Shown: one piece after another, positions 15,211-20,979 of the stretch | Layout: each line of letters starts with the position of its first letter | How positions within the stretch are numbered: the first letter of the stretch is position 1 | Origin: a virus | Reading direction: 5' to 3' (one strand) | IMG/VR virus record: IMGVR_UViG_3300045241_000045 | Span: 1-28,238 of that record | Length of the DNA stretch: 28,238 nt | Program-made: the position numbers and the translations under genes | The notes under the pieces: generated by a model | Told to the model about the DNA's origin: nothing | Databases searched by the model: none | What the model saw: only the letters and a program-made list of their open reading frames with translations

Positions 15211-15258
15211 TCACGTCAGGGAAATCTGGATGCCGGCAGCTTGGCCACGGCATAGTTT
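15211..15258 (-). pseudogene. Remnant repeating the C-terminus of the 152-residue gene
   Basis: In one frame the minus strand reads AAGIQISLT and a stop (15211-15240), exactly the last nine residues of the neighbouring gene at 15403-15861. At DNA level nearly every third base differs (GGC ATC CAG ATT TCC CTG against GGC ATA CAG ATA TCA CTA), so it is not a recent copy. Upstream in frame there is a weak ITFPQV echo of NTFQV, then a stop. Probably the displaced end of this gene or of a paralogue. Confidence 0.55.
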
Positions 15259-15266
15259 GCTCGATG

Positions 15267-15316
15267 CGCTGACCTGCGGAAACGTAATACATGATCCTTA
15301 TAATTGCAGGTCAGCG
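15267..15316. repeat. 11-base perfect inverted repeat around an AT-rich loop
   Basis: CGCTGACCTGC at 15267-15277 and its exact complement GCAGGTCAGCG at 15306-15316 flank 28 bases that are AT-rich for this DNA. The loop end holds TATAAT (15299-15304, plus strand). Beside the arms are near-identical direct words GCTTGGCCA (15239-15247 and 15317-15325 region). The gap also contains an open frame of 51 codons on the minus strand (15216-15371, start ATG, no strong ribosome site) that I cannot support as a gene. Confidence 0.6.
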
Positions 15317-15402
15317 GCTTGGCCAGCGGAACGGGCGCTCGCATGCGGATTGCAGGTTCGGTTGACGGCATGGATCTACATCCTCACGTCAGTTAACACT
15401 GT

Positions 15403-15861
15403 TTACGTTAGTGATATCTGTATGCCCGCTGCGGCAGCCGCGCCACCCGTGACCTGGAACGTATTGCCGTTCCCCACGTTCACCGGCTGCGCGTTGAACG
15501 GACCCCAGAACGACCGCTGGCCCGCGCTGCCCTGCAAGTCGAACGACACGACCGCAGTGGGTGACCCGTTCGAGACGAACGACTGGGTGGTGAACGGCAC
15601 GCCGATCACGGTGGGAGTGCCGGTGCCGGTGCACACCCCGAGCGGCGACCATCCGCCGTTGGACGCGGTGGTGTACCCGGACGTCTGGGTGGCGATCTCG
15701 GTGCCCGCCGCCGCGCCGGTGCTCAGCGTGCTGTTCAGCCGGATCCGCATCGCCGCCGTCCCTACCGGCGTGCCCAGCGCCGTCCCCGGGATCCCCGCCG
15801 CCCCGGTAGGGGTCAGCGCGTTCAGGATGAGCCCGATGAGCGTGTTATCTATCGCGGCCAC
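15403..15861 (-). CDS. Tail fibre-like structural protein (152 aa)
   Basis: A probable virion surface or tail fibre protein. Seen: AIDNTLIGLILNALTPTGAA at residues 3-22, a beta-rich middle with MRIRLNSTLST, TQTSGYTTASNGGW and VPFTTQSFVSNGSP, VVSFDLQG, SFWGPFNAQPVNVGNG and a final strand FQVTGGAAAAAGIQISLT. This layout (helix, then RIRLNST, GY or GGW, late GxGxxFxV and a strand at the end) is typical of short fibre or tip proteins. The GTG at 15861 directly follows the preceding stop, with AGGAG seven bases upstream. Its last codons (ATA, ATA, TCA, CTA) are AT-ending, unlike the rest of the gene, and a second copy of this peptide end lies 190 bases downstream. Confidence 0.7.
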   Translation of the reverse strand: MAAIDNTLIGLILNALTPTGAAGIPGTALGTPVGTAAMRIRLNSTLSTGAAAGTEIATQTSGYTTASNGGWSPLGVCTGTGTPTVIGVPFTTQSFVSNGSPTAVVSFDLQGSAGQRSFWGPFNAQPVNVGNGNTFQVTGGAAAAAGIQISLT

Positions 15862-16008
15862 TTATGTCTCCTCGCCTGCGTCCGCGGACGCTTCTGTCAC
15901 GGTCTGGCCGCCGGAATCGACCACGTTGCCGTCCGGGTCGAGGACCACCCAGCCGACCGGCTCGTCCGGCTTCTCGTCCTCCGGCACGGTCGCCGGCTGC
16001 TCGCTCAT
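15862..16008 (-). CDS. Tiny acidic protein, paralogue of the next upstream gene (48 aa)
   Basis: Unknown function. It is short and acidic: MSEQPATVPEDEKPDEPVGW then VVLDPDGNVVDSGGQTVTEA and an acidic end. The core GWVVLDPDGNVVDSGGQT (residues 19-36) closely matches GWRVLDPDGHVVSAGGKT in the gene just upstream, so the two are paralogues. The ATG at 16008 overlaps the upstream stop (TGATG), and its stop is followed at once by the GTG of the 152-residue gene, so three genes are translated as a chain. The core looks like two short beta strands with an Asp-Pro-Asp-Gly turn. Confidence 0.7.
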   Translation of the reverse strand: MSEQPATVPEDEKPDEPVGWVVLDPDGNVVDSGGQTVTEASADAGEET

Positions 16009-16208
16009 CAGCTGACCTGCCGCAGCAGCGGCACCCGGTTGCCGTCCACGCCGAACTCGTCCGTGAACTCGTGCGTGAACACGAGCTCAACGTGGATGAT
16101 CGTCTTGCCGCCCGCGCTGACCACGTGCCCGTCCGGGTCCAGGACCCGCCACCCCTGGTCCGGCTCCCACGCGGGCAGCACGATCTGCGCCTTGCCGAGC
16201 AGGTGCAC
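16008..16208 (-). CDS. Small protein with LDPDG core (66 aa)
   Basis: Unknown function. Seen: HLLGKAQIVLPAWEPDQGWR then VLDPDGHVVSAGGKTIIHVE and a C-terminal part HEFTDEFGVDGNRVPLLRQV. The residues 19-36 core is shared with the next gene downstream. The GTG at 16208 has a near-perfect AGGAGG six bases upstream and is the first gene after a 217-base gap, so it probably opens a translation unit of three coupled small genes. Strands alternating with DPDG and GVDG turns suggest a small beta protein, perhaps an accessory of the fibre-like protein it precedes. Confidence 0.7.
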   Translation of the reverse strand: MHLLGKAQIVLPAWEPDQGWRVLDPDGHVVSAGGKTIIHVELVFTHEFTDEFGVDGNRVPLLRQVS

Positions 16209-16425
16209 GGCGGGCCTCCTAGCTGTAGAATCGGGGGCAATCCCCCGCCTGACGGCCTGGTGACGCGGGCCGGTGAAGCGGGGTAATGCGGGGAATGAGC
16301 GGATTCAGCGCAAGCCGTGAGACGACCTGGCCCCCGCCCGGGCCCGCCCAAGGCCCCGGAGAACCGCCCCGCTCGTCGGCCGGGCGGCCGGGGACCGGGA
16401 TGGGCCCGGAGGGTCGGACGAGCCG
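16209..16425. other. Intergenic gap with GC hairpin, no gene seen
   Basis: No convincing gene in either strand. CGGGGGCAATCCCCCG at 16232-16247 is a perfect six-base stem with a four-base loop, lying just upstream of the ribosome site for the gene at 16208. No run of T follows on either strand, so it is not a clear intrinsic terminator. Near the other end GCTCGTC (about 16370) and GACGAGC (about 16417) could pair. The gap may hold a processing site or promoter for the three-gene unit. Confidence 0.5.
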
Positions 16426-17079
16426 CTAGATCAGCATCGTCGTCTTCATGTGGCCGATTTTGACGCCGGTGTGCACGTGGACGGGGATCCCGGCAGCGGC
16501 GCAGCGCAGGCAGAACGTCAGGTCCTCGCCCATCAGGGCCAGCGGCGCGTTCCGCAGCGCGGTCTCCCGGAACCACGGCGCCGCCACGTCCCCGGTGTCC
16601 TTCTCCACGGCCTCGAGCGCGGTCCGGTGGATCAGCAGGCACGCCGCCCCCGTCGCGGACACCTGGACGCACTGGTCTTCCGGCCACGTCTCGTACCGGG
16701 TGAACGCCAGCCGCCCGCCGCCCTTGTCGGTGAGCTCGTACATCGTGGAGTAGGGTGCGCCGCCGTCCGCGTTCTTGCTGAACGCCAGGCCGCCGACCAC
16801 CGGCCGCTCCCCCGGGTCCGCCGCCGAGATCAGCCGGTCCAGGGTGTCCGCCGGGAACCACATGTCGGTGTCGCACATGAACAGCCACGGCGCGGCCTGG
16901 GCGTCGAGGAACTCCCGGCAGATCATGTTCCGCGGCGTGGAGATGTTCGGCCCGGACTCGAGCGCGATCACGCTGTCGACCGGGGTGCGGCCCTCCAGGC
17001 ACACGGCGAGGAGCGACGCGGCGAACTCGGCGCGGACGGTGCCGGGGTGGCAGTAGCCGATAACCGCGTGGTCAGGCAA
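16426..17079 (-). CDS. Glycosyltransferase, GT-A type (217 aa)
   Basis: Probably transfers a sugar from a nucleotide-sugar donor. Seen: VIGYCHPGTVRAEFAASLLA at residues 6-25, ALESGPNISTPRNMICREFL at about 39-58, WLFMCDTDMWFP with the metal-binding DxD at 70-72 (DTD), VGGLAFSK at 99-106, and near the end a GEDLTFCLRCAAAGIPVHVH segment typical of the acceptor side. These are family 2-like (GT-A) features, with an ExD-type GEDLTF. No membrane segment. TTG at 17079 is the only plausible start and has GGGAG five bases upstream. It lies among surface-protein genes; glycosylation of virion proteins or of a host polymer are both possible. It diverges from a plus-strand gene 23 bases away. Confidence 0.85.
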   Translation of the reverse strand: MPDHAVIGYCHPGTVRAEFAASLLAVCLEGRTPVDSVIALESGPNISTPRNMICREFLDAQAAPWLFMCDTDMWFPADTLDRLISAADPGERPVVGGLAFSKNADGGAPYSTMYELTDKGGGRLAFTRYETWPEDQCVQVSATGAACLLIHRTALEAVEKDTGDVAAPWFRETALRNAPLALMGEDLTFCLRCAAAGIPVHVHTGVKIGHMKTTMLI

Positions 17080-17102
17080 AGCCGCTCCCGTACCGTGGTG
17101 AC
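17068..17102 (+). promoter_or_regulatory. Possible leaderless promoter for the gene at 17103
   Basis: TACCGT at 17091-17096 (TANNNT) lies six bases before the ATG, with GTGGTC at 17068-17073 spaced 17 bases upstream. The arrangement and many bases match the region before the plus-strand gene at 535: CGTACnnTGnnGACATGA is common to both. Inferred from sequence only. Confidence 0.4.
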
Positions 17103-17381
17103 ATGACCGACGAGGACAAGAAGACCCTGTCCGCTGAGATAGCCGATGAGCTGCGGGATTCGGTCGGCATCACGACTGAGGCTGACCGTGATCTCACGGC
17201 GCGGATGGTCGTGGACCGCATCGAGCACGCGCTCTATGAGCAGGGCTGGATGCCGCCTCGCACCTACGAAGGCGTCCAGGGATGGGTCATCCGCGCCGGG
17301 AGCATTCCCGATCACCACGTCAACCGTGACGTCCTGACCTCGCACCTATGCGAGCTGACGGCCATCCTGCACGACCGCTAG
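17103..17381 (+). CDS. Small antisense protein of unknown function (92 aa)
   Basis: I do not recognise a family. It is acidic at first (TDEDKKTLSAEIADELRDSV, 2-21), then helical (DLTARMVVDRIEHALYEQGW at 30-49), then PPRTYEGVQGWVIRAGSIPD and a helix LTSHLCELTAIL. The balanced composition, without runs of Arg or Pro, argues for a real protein. ATG at 17103 was chosen because of the upstream -10-like TACCGT and because the 5' end of the glycosyltransferase lies just beyond on the other strand. It runs against the late genes; its stop overlaps the 3' end of the 106-residue gene by four bases. It might regulate or modify something in the host, but this is not shown. Confidence 0.65.
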   Translation: MTDEDKKTLSAEIADELRDSVGITTEADRDLTARMVVDRIEHALYEQGWMPPRTYEGVQGWVIRAGSIPDHHVNRDVLTSHLCELTAILHDR

Positions 17382-17698
17382 CCGCCGTGCGGGCCGGGCC
17401 GCAGCGGCGTCTCGTACCCCTCCGGCGGCTCCACGTCCGTGGGCCACCCGTACGACGCGCCCGAGTCGATGTCGAACCCGTCCGACCCGAACCCCTGCGG
17501 GGATTCCAGCAGCGTCTTCGCCTCGGCGATCCGGTCCGACATCGGGTACAGCACCCCCGACCCGCCGTCGGCGATCGCCTGGTCGAACGCGGCCTGCACA
17601 TCCGGCAGCGGAACCCCCGTGAACTCCTGCACCGGGGTCTTCGGGTACGACATGCGCCCCCCCGGCGTCGCCGGGGGGATATCGGGAACGGTCATCAC
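17378..17698 (-). CDS. Small virion-region protein, unknown function (106 aa)
   Basis: Not recognised. The middle reads TPVQEFTGVPLPDVQAAFDQ at about 21-40, then GGSGVLYPMSDRIAEAKTLL, and the C-terminus is acidic and Gly/Pro-rich (DGFDIDSGASYGWPTDVEPP). It could be a short head or tail accessory protein. GTG at 17698 or the ATG just after it is the start; the GTGA overlap with the preceding stop means coupled translation with the 87-residue gene. Proline- and glycine-rich content suggests partly disordered protein. Confidence 0.6.
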   Translation of the reverse strand: MMTVPDIPPATPGGRMSYPKTPVQEFTGVPLPDVQAAFDQAIADGGSGVLYPMSDRIAEAKTLLESPQGFGSDGFDIDSGASYGWPTDVEPPEGYETPLRPGPHGG

Positions 17699-17958
17699 GA
17701 GCCTCCGGGGGCGTCTTGGTTGGTCTCAGGGAAATACGGTTCCTCGAACGGCGGCGGCGGCCCCGGCAGGTCCACCAGGTCACCGATCGACGAGCCCTGC
17801 CCGTACGTGTCGCCCTGGAGCTCGCCGAACCGGGCCTTCGCGTTCGCCACCGCCCCGTCCACCGACCCGGCCACGATGTCACGCCCCCCGGCGTCCGCGT
17901 CGCCGCCGACATAGACAGGGCCGGGGGTGCCCGGCTCGTACGGCGCCTGGATATCCAT
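17695..17958 (-). CDS. Small protein, unknown function (87 aa)
   Basis: Not recognised. Gly/Pro-rich N-terminus (QAPYEPGTPGPVYVGGDAD), a central helix AVANAKARFGELQ at about 36-48, and a proline-rich end with PPPPFEEPYFPE. The ATG at 17958 uses the last base of the preceding stop (TGATG). Flanked by similarly small, coupled genes between the fibronectin-like protein and the glycosyltransferase. The PPPP and EEPYF segments look like flexible tails. Confidence 0.6.
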   Translation of the reverse strand: MDIQAPYEPGTPGPVYVGGDADAGGRDIVAGSVDGAVANAKARFGELQGDTYGQGSSIGDLVDLPGPPPPFEEPYFPETNQDAPGGS

Positions 17959-18182
17959 CAGGAGGGAGCCTTCCGGCCCAGGGTCATCGACGCCTTCGGC
18001 TTCGGGCCCGCCTGCGGCGGCGCGTCCTCATCGTCTAGGTTCAGCTTCCGGAACAGCGTCCCGGAGCCCGCCTGGTCCCGCAGGACAAGCTCGTGCTTGT
18101 CCGGCAGCACCTCGCCCTTCATCACCCGGAGCTCCGCCCCGGACTTCAGGGCCGCCACGAACGAGTCCATCGCCTGATACAC
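17958..18182 (-). CDS. Small protein, unknown function (74 aa)
   Basis: Not recognised as a family. A helix YQAMDSFVAALKSGAELRVM at about 2-21 is followed by KGEVLPDKHELVLRDQAGSG, then an acidic LNLDDEDAPPQAGPKPKASM linker. The GTG at 18182 has AAGGAG seven bases upstream. A phrase such as GEVLPDKHELV suggests a small SH3-like or OB-like element but is too short to decide. First of three coupled small genes after the fibronectin-like gene. Confidence 0.65.
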   Translation of the reverse strand: MYQAMDSFVAALKSGAELRVMKGEVLPDKHELVLRDQAGSGTLFRKLNLDDEDAPPQAGPKPKASMTLGRKAPS

Positions 18183-18192
18183 CAGCGTCTCC

Positions 18193-18738
18193 TTAGAGTT
18201 GCGACCCGGCCGCGTACTGCGCCAGGTGCTGCGCCCGGCGGCCCGTCATGTGCGGCGTGCCGCCCGGGACCGGCGCGACCGTCCCGAACAGCGACGCGTT
18301 CGCCACCGCCTCCGGCGACGTCACGCTGTCCCGCAGCGCCCCCTCCTCCACGAACACCGACGCGAGCGGCGCCGTGTTCAGCGCCGGCACCGTCGCGGCC
18401 GTCCCTACGGTCCCCGTGTCCGTGTACGCCACCACCGCGCCCAGCGTCGCGACCAGCACGTTCTCCGTCGCCGTCACCGTACCCCGGTACACCTTCACCC
18501 CCGTCGTGCCCGCCGGGAGCGCCGCCCACGTCAGCGACGCCGTGCCGCTCGCCGCCACCGTGCACGTCGCCTCGTTGGATCCGGTCGTCTCGCCGTTGCC
18601 GTTCAGGCCGGTGATCTTCCAGAAGTAGGCGGCGTTCGCGAACGTGCCGCCGCCCACGTTCGGCGACGCCGCCAGCGTCGACGGGGCCGCCAGGACAGGC
18701 GTGTACCAGAAATCCTGGCTTGCGTATCGAGCAGCGAT
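18193..18738 (-). CDS. Fibronectin-like virion protein, no standard start codon
   Basis: Probably a surface decoration or adhesion protein. The last 154 residues (after a GTG at 18657) contain YFWKITGLNGNGETTGSNEA, WAALPAGTTGVKVYRGT and TDTGTVG, the fibronectin type III-like signature (YFW-I-LN-NGET, W-xx-G-xGVKVYRG). The same frame stays open upstream and reads ARYASQDFWYTPVLAAPSTL, a sensible domain start. An ideal AAGGAGG at 18747-18753, right after the HNH stop, points to GTC (18741) or ATC (18738), but no ATG, GTG or TTG is in frame there. Either a non-standard start is used, or translation begins at 18657. ATC at 18738 gives 181 residues. Confidence 0.65.
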   Translation of the reverse strand: MAARYASQDFWYTPVLAAPSTLAASPNVGGGTFANAAYFWKITGLNGNGETTGSNEATCTVAASGTASLTWAALPAGTTGVKVYRGTVTATENVLVATLGAVVAYTDTGTVGTAATVPALNTAPLASVFVEEGALRDSVTSPEAVANASLFGTVAPVPGGTPHMTGRRAQHLAQYAAGSQL

Positions 18739-18753
18739 GACAACCGCCTCCTT

Positions 18754-19431
18754 CTAGACCGCCAGCATCTGCCGCATAGCGTCCGCGTGATACTCAGCGA
18801 TGTACTCCATCAGGTCCGTAACCCGCTGGCCCGTTGGCTGCATGACCAGCCACAGCTCCAGGTTGCCGAGGTCGTTCTGATCCTTGATGCCGTTCTTGTG
18901 GTGGACGTTCTCGGGCCCCACCAGGCGGCGGCCGAGATGCTGCTCCATCACGTAGACGTGCTCCATCACGCGGCGGCCATCTGGCAGGGTGAGCCGCTTA
19001 TAGCCATCCCCGCGCGGCTTAACGACGCCATCTTTCCTCAGTGGCTGCGCCGGACCCAGTTCGCCAGTGCGGCGGAGTCGCTCACGGTGAAGTTTGCAGT
19101 ACGGGCTACCGTGATCACGGAGCCGATCACAGCCCTCCACCTCGCAGGGGAGGGCCGGAGAAGGCTTGCGGCCCTTTCTCACACGGCCCGCTGGACCCGG
19201 ATCGCCGTGGACCCGGACCCGGTACCTGTGCATCGAGCAGTAACCGCCGGCTTCGCTGAGGTTCCCGCAGCCGAGGACGATGCATGGAGTCTTGTCCGGT
19301 AGCCGCTTCAGCCCGACGGGGCCGGTGTCGCCGGTTTGATGCCACCGGGCGTAGTGGCGGCGGCACCAGCCGCGCGCCACTACTACCCTGTCGCATCCAT
19401 CTACTGCGCATACTCCAGAGTTCTTGGTCAT
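18754..19431 (-). CDS. HNH endonuclease with three zinc repeats (225 aa)
   Basis: A free-standing homing-type endonuclease. The N-terminal half holds three copies of a CxxxxC...CxxH zinc unit followed by TGDxGP or similar: Cys8, Cys13, Cys23, His26; Cys50, Cys55, Cys65, His68; Cys96, Cys101, Cys112, His115, in which the first reads GWCRRHYARWHQTGDTGP. The C-terminal half has the HNH nuclease: LPDGRRVMEHVYVMEQHLGR (149-168) and VGPENVHHKNGIKDQNDLGN (171-190), ending in LELW. The ATG at 19431 was chosen because the zinc motifs start there; upstream sequence is capsid-end shadow. A selfish insertion between the capsid gene and the fibronectin-like gene; the downstream gene lacks a normal start. 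Confidence 0.88.
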   Translation of the reverse strand: MTKNSGVCAVDGCDRVVVARGWCRRHYARWHQTGDTGPVGLKRLPDKTPCIVLGCGNLSEAGGYCSMHRYRVRVHGDPGPAGRVRKGRKPSPALPCEVEGCDRLRDHGSPYCKLHRERLRRTGELGPAQPLRKDGVVKPRGDGYKRLTLPDGRRVMEHVYVMEQHLGRRLVGPENVHHKNGIKDQNDLGNLELWLVMQPTGQRVTDLMEYIAEYHADAMRQMLAV

Positions 19432-19457
19432 ACCCCGGAGTATATCACGTCCTGGAG

Positions 19458-20957
19458 TTAAGCTCCCTTCAGGACGCGGAAAGCGTTGATAGTCGAGAGG
19501 CTGGAACCTGTTCTCCAGAACATGAACCATCCTGCTTGTCCTGAGGGCAATATCCCGCCTGAGCCCTGCACCAACGGATCATAAATCATACTGACCCCGA
19601 CGCGATCCGCGATGATGAACTGGTTGAAGTCCCCGAAGATGGCCTCCAGGGTGCCCGCCGCAGTCGCCGCGGACATCGTGGTCGACTCGTAGATCGGCGC
19701 ACCCAGCAACGTCTCCGGCGCACCCTGCCCCAGGTTCGTCCAGAACGAGGAGCCGCCGGCGGGGTCGAGCTGCCGGGTCTTGTTGATGTAGGCCACGTTC
19801 ATGACCCACGCGACCTTCGGGCTGTTGCGGAACCTGGCCGGGAGCGCGGCGTGCGTGGAGTACACGTCGCCGATCGCGTACACCAGGGTGGTCGCGCCGG
19901 TCACGACCGTAGTCGCGCCGACGACGACGCCGTTGGGGACGGTGGTGCCGCCGCCGGTGGCGAACGCGGCCTCTTCCAGCCTGTCCTTGGCGTCCGCGAG
20001 GAGCGCCGGGAGCTGCTGGCCGAAGTCGGTGTCCTCGAGCACTTCGTAGGAACCGAACACCCACGCCGCGGCCTTGACCGGGGTCACGACCACGTTGCCG
20101 AGGGTCGGGGTGCCGTCGGTGGTGACGATGCCCTCAGCGAGCCACGCCGCGTTCACGCCGGCGCTGTTGACCCCGTTCCACGTGTTGCTCGTCGTCTGCA
20201 CGATGCGGCTGATCCGCCGCCACGGGTTCGCCGAACCGGCGTTCGTGAGGATGATCGACGGGTCGAGCACGTAGGGAAGGAGGAACCCTCCCGCGGACCC
20301 GGGCGTCAGCGTCAGCGCGGCACGCTGGGCGTTGGCGATCGGGTCGGTCAGGTACTCCTGCCACGTGTCCTGGTACTCCTGCGAACCGGTCATCAGGATG
20401 TGCCGGGCGATGTTCGACTGGCCGAAGAACTGCTCCTGCGCCTTGCGGGTGGCTTCCTCGGCGAAGTCGTGCACGAGGCGTCCGCGGCGGACCTCGATCT
20501 CGATGGCGTCCAGGGCCCGCTCGCGGAGCTCGGAGCGGCGCATGAGGATCTGCTTCTCGTTGCGGATCGCGTCCTGGCAGTCGTACGGGTCCCGGTTGTT
20601 CCGGATGACCAGGTCGGGTCCGGAGTTGCCGTACCGGCCGGTGCCGTACGGGTCGCCGTCGGCCCCGGTGGCGGTCCGCCGGGCGGTGCCGCCGTTGCCG
20701 CCGTTGCCGTTGCCGCCGTACTCGGGGTCTGGGCGCTCGAGGTTGGTCTCGTCGCCGGCGAGCCGGGTGATCGCCTTGATGCGCTCCATCCGCTCGACGA
20801 TCGGCTTGACCTTCTCATCCAGCGATTCCCACCGGGCGATCAGGGTGTCCCTGAAGTCGCCGTCCTTCTCCTCGGTGCTCTCGTCGCTGTCCTCCATGCG
20901 CTGCAGTTCCGCCTTGATGGCGGCCTGCTCGTCGAGGAGTTCCTGCAAAGCGGCCAT
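19458..20957 (-). CDS. Major capsid protein, HK97-type (499 aa)
   Basis: Forms the capsid lattice. Residues 1-65 are the predicted delta (scaffold) domain: LQELLDEQAAIKAELQRMED (about 4-23) and ERMERIKAITRLAGDE, a charged coiled coil, followed by a Gly-rich linker of GGNG repeats. The capsid fold starts near 200: DPIANAQRAALTLTPGSAGG, then PYVLDPSIIL, WLAEG, VKAAAWVFGSYEVLEDTDFG, a helix ADAKDRLEEAAFATGGGTTVP (with P-G), and near the end APIYESTTM and FGDFNQFIIADRVG. These are the usual order of HK97-type capsids. ATG at 20957 has GGAAGGAG eight bases upstream, a strong site. It follows the protease by 22 bases. The protease probably cuts off the delta domain. Confidence 0.95.
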   Translation of the reverse strand: MAALQELLDEQAAIKAELQRMEDSDESTEEKDGDFRDTLIARWESLDEKVKPIVERMERIKAITRLAGDETNLERPDPEYGGNGNGGNGGTARRTATGADGDPYGTGRYGNSGPDLVIRNNRDPYDCQDAIRNEKQILMRRSELRERALDAIEIEVRRGRLVHDFAEEATRKAQEQFFGQSNIARHILMTGSQEYQDTWQEYLTDPIANAQRAALTLTPGSAGGFLLPYVLDPSIILTNAGSANPWRRISRIVQTTSNTWNGVNSAGVNAAWLAEGIVTTDGTPTLGNVVVTPVKAAAWVFGSYEVLEDTDFGQQLPALLADAKDRLEEAAFATGGGTTVPNGVVVGATTVVTGATTLVYAIGDVYSTHAALPARFRNSPKVAWVMNVAYINKTRQLDPAGGSSFWTNLGQGAPETLLGAPIYESTTMSAATAAGTLEAIFGDFNQFIIADRVGVSMIYDPLVQGSGGILPSGQAGWFMFWRTGSSLSTINAFRVLKGA

Positions 20958-20979
20958 CTGGACCGCTCCTTCCGGTCTG

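Noticed and set aside
15201-15402. Diversity-generating retroelement variable region at a fibre gene end
   Set aside because: The duplicated gene end suggested it, but there is no reverse transcriptase in the window and the differences are at silent third bases, not adenine-specific.
16232-16247. Intrinsic terminator at the GGGGG/CCCCC hairpin
   Set aside because: No T run follows the stem on either strand.
18199-19302. Long plus-strand frames opposite the HNH and fibronectin-like genes, also 19851-21323 and 23326-24846
   Set aside because: Shadows of well-supported minus-strand genes; composition Arg-rich and without motifs.
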